Assembly: GCA_025357795.1 (NCBI GenBank)
Contig: JANYLN010000048.1
Span: 1-45,134 of the forward strand
Length of the DNA stretch: 45,134 bases
Source: Planctomycetota bacterium
Lineage (GTDB): Bacteria > Planctomycetota > Phycisphaerae > UBA1845 > JANYLN01
Direction: 5' to 3'
The translations under genes were made by a program, and so were the position numbers. The notes under the pieces are model-generated. The model saw only the letters and a program-made list of their open reading frames with translations. It had not been told where the DNA came from and ran no database searches. Within the stretch, counting starts at the first letter, position 1, and the number at the start of each line of letters is the position of its first letter. This document shows positions 7,449-18,006 of the stretch, one piece after another.

Positions 7449-10187
7449 GTGAGCCAAACACCCCTACCGTCCGTCGAACGTAGCGACAAGGACCGTACTG
7501 TCCTCATCGTCCCCCACACCCACTGGGACCGCGAATGGTACTGGTCCCTCGCAACCTACCGCCACCGCCTGATCGACATGCTCGACGATGTGATAGACCG
7601 CCTCTGCCGTCCCGACGACCCTGACGGCCTGCCCGTCTTCTGGCTCGACAGCCAGGTCGCCCCCCTGCTCGACTACCTCGAAAGCAAGCCCGAGCAGGCC
7701 GAGCCCCTCCGCCGCCTCGTCCGCGAAAACAAACTCCGCATCGGCCCCTGGTTCATCCAGGGCGACGAGCACCTCGTCGATGGTGAATCCTGCGTCCGCA
7801 ACCTCCTGCTAGGCCGCTTCCACGGTGCCGCCTTCGGCCCGCTCCAAACGGTAGGCTACGTCCCCGACCAGTTCGGCCACACCGCCCAACTGCCCCAGAT
7901 CCTCCGCAAGGCCGGCATCGACAACGCCGTCTTCTGGCGCGGCATCGTCGACCAGCAGCAAAACCGCCTCACCTGGCGCGGCCCCGACGGCTCCGAGGTC
8001 CTCGTCCTCTGGCTCCAGGACTCCTACGCCAACGCCATGGAAATGCCCGACGACCTCGCCAGCGCCGTCGCCAAACTCAAGCAAGCCATCGCCAAGGACC
8101 GCCCCTTCAACGCCGACGGCGTCCGCCTGCTGATGGCCGGCGTAGACCACGCCCTGCCCGCCCCCCTGGCCAAACAAGCAGCCGCCGCTCTCGCCAGCGA
8201 ATGGGCCCTCCCCGTCCGCATCGCAGGCCTCGACGAGGTGATCGCCGAAGCCCGTCGCGCCGCCCCCGCCAACCGGCCGACGCTCCAAGGCGAACTGCTC
8301 TACAGCCCCCCGCTCTACGGCTGCTGGACCAGCCGTATCAACCTCAAGCAGGCCAACGACCGCGCCAGCCGCCTCCTCGAGACTTGGGCCGAACCCCTCG
8401 CCGCCCTCGCCCTCTGGCACGCCGGCATCGACCTGCGAGCCGAACTCCGCACCGCTTGGCGCCACCTCGTGCTCAACCACCCGCACGACAGCATCTGCGG
8501 CTGCAGCATCGACGAGGTCCACCGCGAGATGATGCCCCGCTTCGAGGCCGCCCAGACCATCGCCTGCAACGTCGCCACCCGCGCCGCCCAGGCCCTACAG
8601 CTCGCCGCCGCCTTCCCCCACCGCAAACTCGACGTCCTCAGCCGCTCGATCGACTGGATCCAGGACCGCCCCCCAACCTGCCTGACCCTCTGGAACCCGA
8701 CGGGCCGCCCCATCGCCGAAACCTTCCTCGCCGAAATCCTCTGGCCCGACCAGGTCGCCGGCCTGCGGATCACCGACGCCGCAGGCCGCGTCCTGCCGAC
8801 CCAGGTCATCGAGCAGGAACCGCACGGCTTCCGCCGCTGGCGCCCCAACGGCAACCCGACCCGCCATAAGGGCCTCCGCTTTCTCCTGGCGATCCAGCCC
8901 GCCGAGCCCCTCCGCGCCTGCGGCCTGACCGCCCTGCAAATCGAGCCGACCGCAGGCCCTGCCCAGCTCGACCACACCCAGCAAACCGAGCGGACCAGCC
9001 ACCGCGCCGAGACCGCGCTAGCCGCCGTAACCGTCACTCTCAACATTCTGGAAAACGACACCCTGCGCCTCGAAGTCCACCCCGACGCCTCCTGCGACCT
9101 GCTGCACAAGCCCACGGGCCAGACCTTCCGCCGCCTGTGCACCCTCGCCGACTCCGGCGAGGCAGGCGACTCCTACACCCACATCACCCCCGTCCGCGAC
9201 GAGCAGGTCCTCCCCGAACCGGGCGCCACCGCGCTGACGATCTCCGGCCCGCTGTTTTGCCAGATCGAAGTCCGCACGAAGATGCGCCTCCCCGCCAGCC
9301 GCTCCGCCGACAAGCGGGGCCGCTCCCCGCGCCGCACCCCCTGCCCCGTCGTCGTCCGCTACAGCCTCGCCGCCGGCTCGCCCTATGCCCACGTCGAGAT
9401 CGACTTCGCCAACCGCGCCCGCGATCACCTGCTGCGCGCCCTCTTCCCGACGAACCAGCCGCATGCCGCGGCCGGCTTGTCCGCCACTGCAGCCCATGAC
9501 CACGTCGCCAGCGTCCCCTTCGCCGGCCTCAAGCGCAGCCCGCTGCCCGTCGAATGGCAACAAACCGATCGAGGCCAGACCCCCCTCTGGCCCGATGGCT
9601 GGCCCCAACTGGGCTGGATCGACCTGCCCGCACCCGGCGCCAGCCTCGCTATTGTCGCCCCCGGCACGCCCCACTACGACATCCAGCCCGATGGCACCTG
9701 CCGCGTGAACCTGTTGCGGACCTTCGGCTACCTCATCTGGGGTTGGGAGCCGATGTACCCCACCCCCCAGGGCCAATGCCCGGGCCGGCACCGTTTCACC
9801 TTCGGCCTCTACCCCCACACCGCCGACCACGTCGCCGCCCAGGTTGACGCCATCTCCCAGACCGTCGCCCTCGCCCCCCGCGCGATCCTGGGCCAGCCGC
9901 TCCCAGCCGCACTGCTCGAGAATCCCGTAGTCTCTCTTTCCCCGACCGCCCTCCGCGTCACCGCCCTCAAGCCCGCCGACCAGGGTAACGCCCTCGTCCT
10001 CCGCATCCTGAATGACACCGACCAGCCCGTAGACGCAACCATCCAGGTGAACCTCCCCTTCACCCGGATCATCGAAGCCGACCTGCTCGAGCAGCCCCTC
10101 GCCGCCAACCGCCTGGCGCGGACACCCACCGGCGTGACCCTGCCGATGCAGCCCTACGAACTCGTAACCCTGCTCCTGGAGCGATGA
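7449..10187 (+). CDS. glycoside hydrolase family 38 alpha-mannosidase
   Basis: TVLIVPHTHWDREWYWSLATYRHRLIDMLD...DSQ...GPWFIQGDEHLVDGESCVRNLLLG...YVPDQFGHTAQLPQIL. GTG start at 7449 with CTGGAGG SD; upstream ORF portion is MITE sequence. Confidence 0.9.
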   Translation: MSQTPLPSVERSDKDRTVLIVPHTHWDREWYWSLATYRHRLIDMLDDVIDRLCRPDDPDGLPVFWLDSQVAPLLDYLESKPEQAEPLRRLVRENKLRIGPWFIQGDEHLVDGESCVRNLLLGRFHGAAFGPLQTVGYVPDQFGHTAQLPQILRKAGIDNAVFWRGIVDQQQNRLTWRGPDGSEVLVLWLQDSYANAMEMPDDLASAVAKLKQAIAKDRPFNADGVRLLMAGVDHALPAPLAKQAAAALASEWALPVRIAGLDEVIAEARRAAPANRPTLQGELLYSPPLYGCWTSRINLKQANDRASRLLETWAEPLAALALWHAGIDLRAELRTAWRHLVLNHPHDSICGCSIDEVHREMMPRFEAAQTIACNVATRAAQALQLAAAFPHRKLDVLSRSIDWIQDRPPTCLTLWNPTGRPIAETFLAEILWPDQVAGLRITDAAGRVLPTQVIEQEPHGFRRWRPNGNPTRHKGLRFLLAIQPAEPLRACGLTALQIEPTAGPAQLDHTQQTERTSHRAETALAAVTVTLNILENDTLRLEVHPDASCDLLHKPTGQTFRRLCTLADSGEAGDSYTHITPVRDEQVLPEPGATALTISGPLFCQIEVRTKMRLPASRSADKRGRSPRRTPCPVVVRYSLAAGSPYAHVEIDFANRARDHLLRALFPTNQPHAAAGLSATAAHDHVASVPFAGLKRSPLPVEWQQTDRGQTPLWPDGWPQLGWIDLPAPGASLAIVAPGTPHYDIQPDGTCRVNLLRTFGYLIWGWEPMYPTPQGQCPGRHRFTFGLYPHTADHVAAQVDAISQTVALAPRAILGQPLPAALLENPVVSLSPTALRVTALKPADQGNALVLRILNDTDQPVDATIQVNLPFTRIIEADLLEQPLAANRLARTPTGVTLPMQPYELVTLLLER

Positions 10188-10299
10188 CCGCCCTGACTGC
10201 CCCAATCCCGATGCGCCACCGTTCGCCCTGCCGGGCCCCGCGCCCTATCATCTCGTGAGCGCGCTGGCCCTAATGGTCTGACGCCCAAGGAGACGCATC

Positions 10300-10746
10300 A
10301 TGCAGACACTGCAGGCAACGCTATCTCTGGTAGGCCGCATCCTCCTCGCGGCCATCTTCGTCATCTCCGGCATAGGCAAGGTCATAGCCGCCGAAGGAAC
10401 CCAGCAGCACATGGGCGCCGCCGGCCTCCCCCTCGTGCCCGTACTCTACGTCCTGACGGTCATCGTCGAGATAGGAGGCGGCCTCATGATCGTACTAGGC
10501 TGGAACGCCCGCATCGCCGCCGTCATTGTCTTCCTGTTCCTGATCCCCGTGACCCTTACGTTCCACACCCACTGGGAAACCCCCGACCAGAAAATGATGC
10601 AGCTGGGCCAGCTCTACAAGAACCTCTCAATCATGGGCGGCCTGCTGCTGCTCGTCGCCTTCGGCCCCGGCCCCCTCAGCGTGGATGGCCAAGCCCCCCG
10701 CATCACCCGCGCCGAGCGACGCGAACAAACTCGCCCCCACATTTAG
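10300..10746 (+). CDS. DoxX family membrane protein
   Basis: LLAAIFVISGIGKVIAAEGT...LYVLTVIVEIGGGLMIVLGWNARIAAVIVFLFLIPVTLTFH; SD aaggaga upstream. Confidence 0.85.
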   Translation: MQTLQATLSLVGRILLAAIFVISGIGKVIAAEGTQQHMGAAGLPLVPVLYVLTVIVEIGGGLMIVLGWNARIAAVIVFLFLIPVTLTFHTHWETPDQKMMQLGQLYKNLSIMGGLLLLVAFGPGPLSVDGQAPRITRAERREQTRPHI

Positions 10747-10775
10747 CCGGCCCGCTCGCGGGCCGCGTGTTCGCC
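10741..10775 (+). repeat. hairpin repeat family R4, copy 1 (contains doxX stop codon)
   Basis: atttagccggcccgctcgcgggccgcgtgtt matches the reverse complement of 40944-40974; CGGCCCGC TC GCGGGCCG hairpin at 10748-10765. Confidence 0.75.
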
Positions 10776-10893
10776 GTGGTTCTGGCCGTTGCCACCCGCA
10801 ACCCGGAACCCGTTTCCCTCCCCCGCCTATGATGATAAAGAGCCCGCCCGCCACGCCGGGCCGTCCCATACATCGCAGCAAACGAGGCGTACC

Positions 10894-13020
10894 ATGACCG
10901 ACTCGCCCCATCAGCCCGCGCCCGCCCAACCCCCAGGCCGCAACCGCCTCCGCTTCGAGCAGAGCCCCTACCTCCTGCAGCACAAGGACAACCCCGTTGA
11001 CTGGTACGCCTGGTCCGACGAAGCCTTCGACACCGCACGCCGCGACAACAAGCCCATCTTCCTGTCGATAGGCTACTCCACCTGCCACTGGTGCCACGTC
11101 ATGGAGCACGAGTCCTTCGAGGACCCCCAGGTCGCCTCCCTCATGAATGACACCTTCGTCAACATCAAGGTCGACCGCGAGGAACGCCCTGACCTCGACG
11201 CCGTCTACATGGCCGTCTGCCAGATGCTCACCCGCAGCGGCGGCTGGCCCCTCACCATCGTCATGACCCCCGACCGCAAACCCTTCTTCGCCGCCACCTA
11301 CATCCCCAAACAAACCCGGTTCGGCCGCACCGGCATGCTCCAACTCGTCCCCAAACTCCGCGAGATCTGGCAGACCCGCCGCCATGACGCCGCCCAATCC
11401 GCCGACCAGATCCTTGTCGCCCTGCAGGACACCGAAAAGGCCGCCCCCCCAGCCGACGCCCTCTCCCTCGACACCCTCACCGCCACCTGGCAGCAGATCA
11501 GCGAGCATTTCGACCCCGTCTACGGCGGCTTCGGCCAGGCCCCCAAGTTCCCCTCGCCCCACAACCTGCTCTTCCTGCTGCGCTACTGGAAACGCACCGC
11601 CAACGACCAGCCCCTGCTCATGGTCGAAAAAACCATCCAGGCGATCCGCCGGGGCGGCGTCTACGACCAGGTCGGCCTCGGCATGCACCGCTACTCCGTC
11701 GACCGCGAGTGGCGAGTCCCCCACTTCGAAAAAATGCTCTACGACCAGGCCCTCTACGCCATGACTTGCGTGGAAACGTATCAGGCGACCGGCAAACGCA
11801 TATATGCGGACATCGCCCGCGAGGTCTTCACCTACGTCCTGCGCGACATGACCGACCCCGCAGGCGGCTTCTACTCCGCCCAGGACGCCGACAGCGAAGG
11901 CGTCGAGGGCAAGTTCTACGTCTGGACCGAGGCCGAGATCCGCCAGCTCCTCACCCCCGAAGAAGCTGCCCTCGTGATCGAGACTTACAACGTCCGCCCG
12001 GACGGCAACTACCACGACGAAGCCTCAGGCGAGTCAACAGGTTCTAATATTCTGTATCGTTCCGACCCGATGCAGCCCGAGGACGAGATCATCATCACGA
12101 CCCGCGACCCCGCCGACTTGCCCCGGCTCGAACAGGCCCGCCAGAAACTCTTCGAAGCCCGCGAAAAACGCATCCACCCCGGCAAGGACGACAAGATCCT
12201 GACCGACTGGAACGGTCTTCTCATCGCCGCTCTCGCCCAGGCCGCCGCCGCCTTCGACCAGCCCGAATATGCCCAGGCCGCCGGAACCGCCGCCGATTTC
12301 CTCCTCGATCGCCTCCGCACCCCCGCAGGCCGCCTCCTGCACCGCTATCGCCAGGGCCACGCCGGCATCCCCGCCAACCTCGACGATTACGCCTTCCTCG
12401 CCTGGGGCTTGATCGAACTCTACGAAGCAACCTTCGACGTGCAGCGACTCCAGACCGCCCTGCAGTTGACCGACGACATGATCCAGCACTTCTGGGACCC
12501 CGACGCAGGCGGCTTCTTCTTCACCCCCGACGATGGCGAGCCGCTGCCGATCCGCCAGAAGCCCGTCTACGACGGCGCGGTCCCCTCCGGCAACTCTGTC
12601 GCGATGTACAACCTGCTGCGCCTCGCCCGCCTGACAGGCCGCACCAACTACGAGGAAAAGGCCGCGCACCTCAGCCGCCTCTTCGCCCCCCAGGTCCGCC
12701 ACGCCCCCCTCGCCTACACCCAGATGCTCGTCGCCATCGACTTCGCCATAGGCCCCAGCTACGAAGTCGTCATAGCCGGCCCCTCCAACGCCCCCGCCAC
12801 CCGCAAAATGCTCGCCGCCTTGGCAGGCCGCTTCATCCCCAACAAGGTGGTCCTGCTCCGCCCCACCGACCAGCCCGCCCCCGCCATCACCCAACTAGCC
12901 CCCTTCACCGCCAACCAGACCACCTCCGATGGCCGCGCCACCGCCTACGTCTGCGAACACTTCCACTGCCACAAGCCCGTAACCGACGTCCAGCAGATGC
13001 TGGACCTGCTGCACGCCTGA
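10894..13020 (+). CDS. thioredoxin domain-containing protein, DUF255 / YyaL family
   Basis: [61 protein letters not shown]...[23 protein letters not shown]. Confidence 0.93.
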   Translation: MTDSPHQPAPAQPPGRNRLRFEQSPYLLQHKDNPVDWYAWSDEAFDTARRDNKPIFLSIGYSTCHWCHVMEHESFEDPQVASLMNDTFVNIKVDREERPDLDAVYMAVCQMLTRSGGWPLTIVMTPDRKPFFAATYIPKQTRFGRTGMLQLVPKLREIWQTRRHDAAQSADQILVALQDTEKAAPPADALSLDTLTATWQQISEHFDPVYGGFGQAPKFPSPHNLLFLLRYWKRTANDQPLLMVEKTIQAIRRGGVYDQVGLGMHRYSVDREWRVPHFEKMLYDQALYAMTCVETYQATGKRIYADIAREVFTYVLRDMTDPAGGFYSAQDADSEGVEGKFYVWTEAEIRQLLTPEEAALVIETYNVRPDGNYHDEASGESTGSNILYRSDPMQPEDEIIITTRDPADLPRLEQARQKLFEAREKRIHPGKDDKILTDWNGLLIAALAQAAAAFDQPEYAQAAGTAADFLLDRLRTPAGRLLHRYRQGHAGIPANLDDYAFLAWGLIELYEATFDVQRLQTALQLTDDMIQHFWDPDAGGFFFTPDDGEPLPIRQKPVYDGAVPSGNSVAMYNLLRLARLTGRTNYEEKAAHLSRLFAPQVRHAPLAYTQMLVAIDFAIGPSYEVVIAGPSNAPATRKMLAALAGRFIPNKVVLLRPTDQPAPAITQLAPFTANQTTSDGRATAYVCEHFHCHKPVTDVQQMLDLLHA

Positions 13021-13036
13021 ACAGGCCTTATCCTTA

Positions 13037-13117
13037 CTTGGCGCCCGCGCCGTGTCTTTGTTTGACGAAGGACTGTTCGAGTTCCCGCTTCAGCGGGTCC
13101 GTGGCTGTTGTCGTTGC
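13037..13117 (+). repeat. dispersed repeat family R2, copy 2
   Basis: cttggcgcccgcgccgtgtctttgtttgacgaaggactgttcgagttcccgcttcagcgggtccgtggctgtt; begins about 17 bp after the preceding stop. Confidence 0.85.
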
Positions 13118-13329
13118 TCAATGCCGTTGGCCTGCTGGACGACCGGTAATCTGTGCCCGCATGCCCCGGCGCAGCCGCCGAACCGTCGTTGCTATACCGA
13201 CAGGAGACAAACCCGCGATGCGAAAGGAAAGGAACCGGATCATCCCAGATCGCGACATCTGTAGCGGTTGCCGTTACCCGACCCCCAAACCCCAACCCGA
13301 CCCCCAACCGCCGCCGCCGGCCCCCACCC

Positions 13330-14151
13330 CTACGGCACCACCACCGCATCCTTGACCACCACCCGCAGCCGCGCCAGATCGATGCACGCATCCTTGTACG
13401 TCGGGTACCGCCCCACGTAGATCACGTACCGCGGCTCCTGCCCGACGATCGTCATTGACCGCCGCGCATCCAGCCCGCTCTGGCGCAACCGCCCCACCTG
13501 CACGTCCGCGTTCTTGACCTGGCTGTACATGCCGCACTGGATCGAGAAGAACCGCCCCGGCCACGCCAGCCGCCGCTTCGCCAGCGGCGAATAGCTGCTG
13601 CTCGGGTAACCATCCACCACCCGCGCCAGACAGATGCGAGCCTCGTCCCACTGCCCGATCCGCTGCAACGCAATCGCATACCGGTAGTAGATCTCATCCT
13701 TGGGAGGCTGCTCATCCAGCCCCACGATCGCCTGCCGGTAGTGCTCCACGGCCTTGATCGGCTTGTCCTGCATCATCGCGACATAGCCCAGGATCGCATG
13801 CACCTTCGCGGTCAGGTCCTTCCGCTTGGAGTACTCCAGCGCCCGGCTGAAGTCCGCCTCCGCGCTGGCATACTGCTTCTGCTGCACCCGCGCCATGCCC
13901 CGCAGGTAGTACGCCTCCGCCACCACCGGGGTGTTGTGGTACTTCTCGATGAAGACCGCCGCCTGGTTTTCCGCCTGCGGCCAGCGATTGCTGTTATAGT
14001 CGGCGTTGGCGGACTCCAGCAGGTTGACCGCATCGGGCGAGACCGTCACGCACCCGCCCGCAACAAGCAGGTACAGCCCCATTCCCAGTGTCAAAAATGC
14101 AGGTACCGACAACGTACGAACCAGCTTGATAGCGCGCATATCCATCCTCAT
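13330..14151 (-). CDS. TPR-repeat lipoprotein with C-terminal SPOR-like domain
   Basis: LVAGGCVTVSPDAVNLLESANADYNSNRWPQAENQAAVFIEKY... TPR helices; C-terminal FFSIQCGMYSQVKNADVQVGRLRQSGLDARRSMTIVGQEPRYVIYVGRYPTYKDA. Confidence 0.8.
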   Translation of the reverse strand: MRMDMRAIKLVRTLSVPAFLTLGMGLYLLVAGGCVTVSPDAVNLLESANADYNSNRWPQAENQAAVFIEKYHNTPVVAEAYYLRGMARVQQKQYASAEADFSRALEYSKRKDLTAKVHAILGYVAMMQDKPIKAVEHYRQAIVGLDEQPPKDEIYYRYAIALQRIGQWDEARICLARVVDGYPSSSYSPLAKRRLAWPGRFFSIQCGMYSQVKNADVQVGRLRQSGLDARRSMTIVGQEPRYVIYVGRYPTYKDACIDLARLRVVVKDAVVVP

Positions 14152-14360
14152 TGGTCGCCTAGACTTCCACATTAGTTCGACGCCAACGGCCCATAAACTT
14201 GAGCCTGCCGGGCTGCCGGGGCTGCCCGCCACCCCGGCCGAGCCCCGCCGAACTGCCCTGGAATCGCATCGGGTGCTGCTACAACCGGACATCCTTGTCA
14301 CGCCGGACGTGCGCACCTGTACAATAGAGTAGCGAAGTGCAACCGTGAGGGAAGCTTATC

Positions 14361-15845
14361 ATGCTTCTGGACGCCCTGCGAGTAACCGCGGGTAAGTACC
14401 ACAATCGACTCGCCGTGACCGACCCCTTCGTGCAGTGGGACTACAGCCGCCTCGTGCTCGTCTCCGCCACGTTGCGGGACGTCATCCACTCCAACACCAA
14501 GGCCCCCAATGTCGCCCTCCTCCTGCCCTCGACAGGCCTCTTCGCCGCCAGCTATTTCGGCGCCCTCTGGGCGGCGAAGGTCCCCGTCCCGCTGAACTTC
14601 CTGCTGACCCCCCGCGAGATCCAGGCGATCATCGCCGACGCCGGCCTCGACCTCGTCCTCAGCGTCACCCCCCTCAAGGAACAGGCCCAGGCCTGCGGCT
14701 GCAAAGTCATCTACCTCGACCAGCTCAACCTCAAGGCCCGAGCCATCTGGCGCCACCTCCGCACCCTGCCCCGCCTGCCCCGCCTGCAGGACGATGACGT
14801 CGCCGCCATCCTCTACACCTCCGGCACCAGCGGCCAGCCCAAGGGCGTCTGCCTCACCCACCGCGGCATCTACGCCAACAGCCAGGGCTGCCTCCAACAC
14901 GCCCGCATTGACTCCGACCGCCGCTTCCTCGGCGTGCTGCCGCTGTTTCACACCTTTGGCCTGACCGGCCTGATGGTCCTGCCCCTGACTTTGGGGGCCA
15001 CCGTCCACTACCTGCCCCGCTTCCAGCCCGCCCATGTCGTCCGCGCAATCGAGGAAAAGAAGATCGATATCGTCATGGCCGTCCCCAGCATGCTCGCCAC
15101 CATCGCCCGCCTCAAAGACGTCCGCCCCGAGCAGTTCCGTTCGATCTACCTGATGATATCAGGCGGCGAACCCCTCCCGCGGAACGTCTTCGACCTGGTC
15201 CACAAGAACCTCGGCCTGACGGTCTACGAAGGCTACGGCATGACAGAGACCAGCCCCGTCATCGCCATCAACATGCCCTGGAAGCACAAGCCCGGTTCCG
15301 TCGGCACGCCCATCCCCGGCGCACACGTCCGCATCGTCGATGACGCAAACCGCCCCCTGCCCGCCGGCGCCACCGGCAACATCCAGGTCAGCGGCCCCAT
15401 CCTCATGAAAAGCTACTACAACAAGCCCGACTGGACCCGCGACATCCTCGACGACCAGGGCTGGCTCCACACAGGCGACATGGGCAACATCGACGCCGAC
15501 GGCTTCGTCACCATCTCAGGCCGCAAGAAAGAGATGATCATCATCGCAGGCGAGAACATCTTTCCCGCCGAGATCGAACGCATCCTCGAGATGCACCCCG
15601 CCGTCGCCCAGGCCGCCGTCATAGGCCGCCCCGACCTCACCCGAGGCGAGGTCCCCATCGCCTACATCCTGCCGCACGACGGCGCCACCGTCACCGATAT
15701 CGAACTCCGCCACTTCTGTCGCGACTCCCTCGCCGCCTACAAGATCCCCCGCGAGATCCACATTACCACCGATATGCCCCGCGGCCCTACCGGCAAGATC
15801 CACAAGCGCAAACTGCGGGAGATGCTGAAAACCGTTACGGGCTAG
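14361..15845 (+). CDS. AMP-binding long-chain acyl-CoA synthetase family protein
   Basis: AAILYTSGTSGQPKGVCLTHRGI, YGMTETSPVIAIN, GWLHTGDMGNIDADGFVTISGRKKEMIIIAGENIFPAEIE, PRGPTGKIHKRKLRE. Confidence 0.93.
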   Translation: MLLDALRVTAGKYHNRLAVTDPFVQWDYSRLVLVSATLRDVIHSNTKAPNVALLLPSTGLFAASYFGALWAAKVPVPLNFLLTPREIQAIIADAGLDLVLSVTPLKEQAQACGCKVIYLDQLNLKARAIWRHLRTLPRLPRLQDDDVAAILYTSGTSGQPKGVCLTHRGIYANSQGCLQHARIDSDRRFLGVLPLFHTFGLTGLMVLPLTLGATVHYLPRFQPAHVVRAIEEKKIDIVMAVPSMLATIARLKDVRPEQFRSIYLMISGGEPLPRNVFDLVHKNLGLTVYEGYGMTETSPVIAINMPWKHKPGSVGTPIPGAHVRIVDDANRPLPAGATGNIQVSGPILMKSYYNKPDWTRDILDDQGWLHTGDMGNIDADGFVTISGRKKEMIIIAGENIFPAEIERILEMHPAVAQAAVIGRPDLTRGEVPIAYILPHDGATVTDIELRHFCRDSLAAYKIPREIHITTDMPRGPTGKIHKRKLREMLKTVTG

Positions 15846-15931
15846 CGGGCGTATGCCGGCGGAGTCATCTGTGCGTGGACCCTTCCCAGCCCGCCGCGTC
15901 AGCACGGCTGTCTTCGCCGTTAGGTCAGATT

Positions 15932-16031
15932 CAGTTTGTGTGTAGCGCCAGGCATTTGGGTGCCATGGTCCTGCGCCGTTGCAGGACCATGCTGTCGCTC
16001 CCGCTAGAGATAATCTGAAAACGCTCTGGCC
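15932..16031 (+). repeat. ~100-bp dispersed repeat family R3, copy 1, with hairpin
   Basis: Matches 19501-19600; CATGGTCCTGC gccgtt GCAGGACCATG hairpin at 15964-15991. Confidence 0.88.
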
Positions 16032-16062
16032 GTCCACGTAGTCCCCAGCGTTCCCAAGAAAA

Positions 16063-16094
16063 ACCCCCGCGATCTCAACCGATCTCGCGGGGGT
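16063..16094 (-). terminator. Rho-independent terminator for the DEAD-box helicase gene
   Basis: Minus strand: ACCCCCGCGA-loop-TCGCGGGGGT followed by TTTTTCTT. Confidence 0.75.
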
Positions 16095-16146
16095 CCTCAT
16101 TTTCGCCGTTGCCATTACTCCGCCCGGCTGTTACTCAGCATTGCTG

Positions 16147-17841
16147 TTATTCATTCGCAGAAAGCCGACTACCACGCCGCGCCGTCCGGAACTTGCTGCC
16201 CAGCGTCTTGCAGGGCGGCCGATTCGGAATCCCGCCCCGCCCGGGCCGCGCCGTCACCGGCAACGCATACCGCAGCGGAATCACCGGGAAATCGCGACTC
16301 TTGGTATCCGTCACGTACCCCGCCGCCTTGGCCTCCGCCAACCGGGCCTGTATAGGCGACTTCGGCTCAGCCGGCTTGCCAGCCGGCGCACTCATCGGAG
16401 CCGCCGCAGCCGCGACCTCCGCAGGCGAACGATACCCCCCGTCCGCCGCCTTCTCGTCAGCCCCGTGATCCCGACGCTCCCCGCCGCGGTCTCCGCGCTC
16501 CCCGCCGCGCCGTTCCCCGCGATCCCGACCGCCACGGTCTCCGCCGCCCCGCCGATCCCGGTCTCGACCCCCGCGGTCCCCACGATCGCCACCCTGGCCA
16601 GGCCGCTGATCGGGCCGCCGCTCGGGTCGCTGATCGGGCCGCTGCTCGCCAACGCCCGCCGGCTCCTCCTCGGGCTCTTCCTCGACCACCGTGATCTCGT
16701 GTACCTCCGGCGTCACCCCCGCAGCGGCGTACATCTCCTCCAGCCGCCCGCGCTGCCCGCCCTCTACCAGCGTGATCACCCGCTTGAGGTTCGCCCCCAG
16801 CCGCACCAGCCGGCAGACGTAATCCGCATACACCTCCACCCCAGGCAGCGGACCGAAATGCGCCAGCAGACCCACGTGCGGCAGGTCGATCGCCCGCGTC
16901 ACCATCTCCGCCGCCACCCAGACCACCGCATCCTGCCGATCCGGCTTGGCAGGCGGCTGCGCCCGCCCCGTCCGCCCGCCCCGCTGCGCCAGCTTCGAGG
17001 CCTCCTCATCCATGCTCATGACCGTCTGCCCGGCCCGGCGCAACGCATCAGCCACCTGGCGCACATCGTCGCGCCGGCTGGTAATCACGATCGTCGCCGC
17101 CGGATGCACCGCCTGGATCCGTTCCACCAGCAGCCCTACCTGGTACCGCTGCGGCCCCAGAACCAGTTCGTGAACCGCAGTACGAAGCCGCTCTTCAGGC
17201 TGCTCATACCCGATCCGCTTTGGCTCGACCAGGTACTTCTCCGCCAGCAGCTGGATCTCCTCATCGACCCCCGCCGTTACCCAGATCAGCTGCCGACCAT
17301 GCGCCAGATGCTGCATCAGCCGCCGTATCGGCTCCAGATGCCCCGAATTCAGCAACCGATCCATCTCATCAAACACGACAAACTTGATCGTCTTGATGTT
17401 CAGGGCCCCACGCTCCAGCATGTCCAGTAGCCGGCCAGGCGTCCCGCTGATGACCTGAACATTCTGGTCCAGCTCGCCCTCCTGCTGCTCGACCTCCGCC
17501 CCCGGATGCAGCGCCATCGAACGCAGCCCCTGATCACCCAGCAGCTTGCGGCACTCCCCGCTGATCTGCATCGCCAACTCCCGCGTGGGCGAGATGATGA
17601 TCGCCTGCGTCGAGCCCTGCAAATCGATCTGATGCAGGATCGGCAGCAGGTACCCCAGGGTCTTGCCCTGCCCCCGCCGCGCCCGCACCACCACATCGTG
17701 GCCTTCCAGAATCGGGCGGATCATATCCCGCTGCAATTCCGTCGGGGCATCGTAGCCGCTGCTCGCCAGAGCCTTTGCCAAGGTCTCATTGAGCCCGAGT
17801 TCGGTGAAAGTCACACTGTTGCTATTCCGTTCTTCTTGCAT
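16147..17841 (-). CDS. divergent DEAD-box-like RNA helicase with Arg/Gly/Asp-rich C-terminal region
   Basis: FTELGLNETLAKALASSGYDAPTELQRDMI (Q motif), ARRGQGKT (I), TPGRLLDML (Ib), VFDEMDRLL (II variant); C-terminal RPDQRPGQGGDRGDRGGRDRDRRGGGDRGGRDRGERRGG. Confidence 0.88.
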   Translation of the reverse strand: MQEERNSNSVTFTELGLNETLAKALASSGYDAPTELQRDMIRPILEGHDVVVRARRGQGKTLGYLLPILHQIDLQGSTQAIIISPTRELAMQISGECRKLLGDQGLRSMALHPGAEVEQQEGELDQNVQVISGTPGRLLDMLERGALNIKTIKFVVFDEMDRLLNSGHLEPIRRLMQHLAHGRQLIWVTAGVDEEIQLLAEKYLVEPKRIGYEQPEERLRTAVHELVLGPQRYQVGLLVERIQAVHPAATIVITSRRDDVRQVADALRRAGQTVMSMDEEASKLAQRGGRTGRAQPPAKPDRQDAVVWVAAEMVTRAIDLPHVGLLAHFGPLPGVEVYADYVCRLVRLGANLKRVITLVEGGQRGRLEEMYAAAGVTPEVHEITVVEEEPEEEPAGVGEQRPDQRPERRPDQRPGQGGDRGDRGGRDRDRRGGGDRGGRDRGERRGGERGDRGGERRDHGADEKAADGGYRSPAEVAAAAAPMSAPAGKPAEPKSPIQARLAEAKAAGYVTDTKSRDFPVIPLRYALPVTARPGRGGIPNRPPCKTLGSKFRTARRGSRLSANE

Positions 17842-18006
17842 TTTCGCTATACCTGTTTTTTTCGTCGAACGTGGTGCCGGAAAACGAACACTCGCATTCT
17901 ATTTGGATGCCAAAAGAATGCCAGTATTCTAGCGGGCCAAGCCGATAAAGATGAATAGCTCGTATACGCAATAAGTTTCCGACATTCCAATATACGATAG
18001 GTCAGG

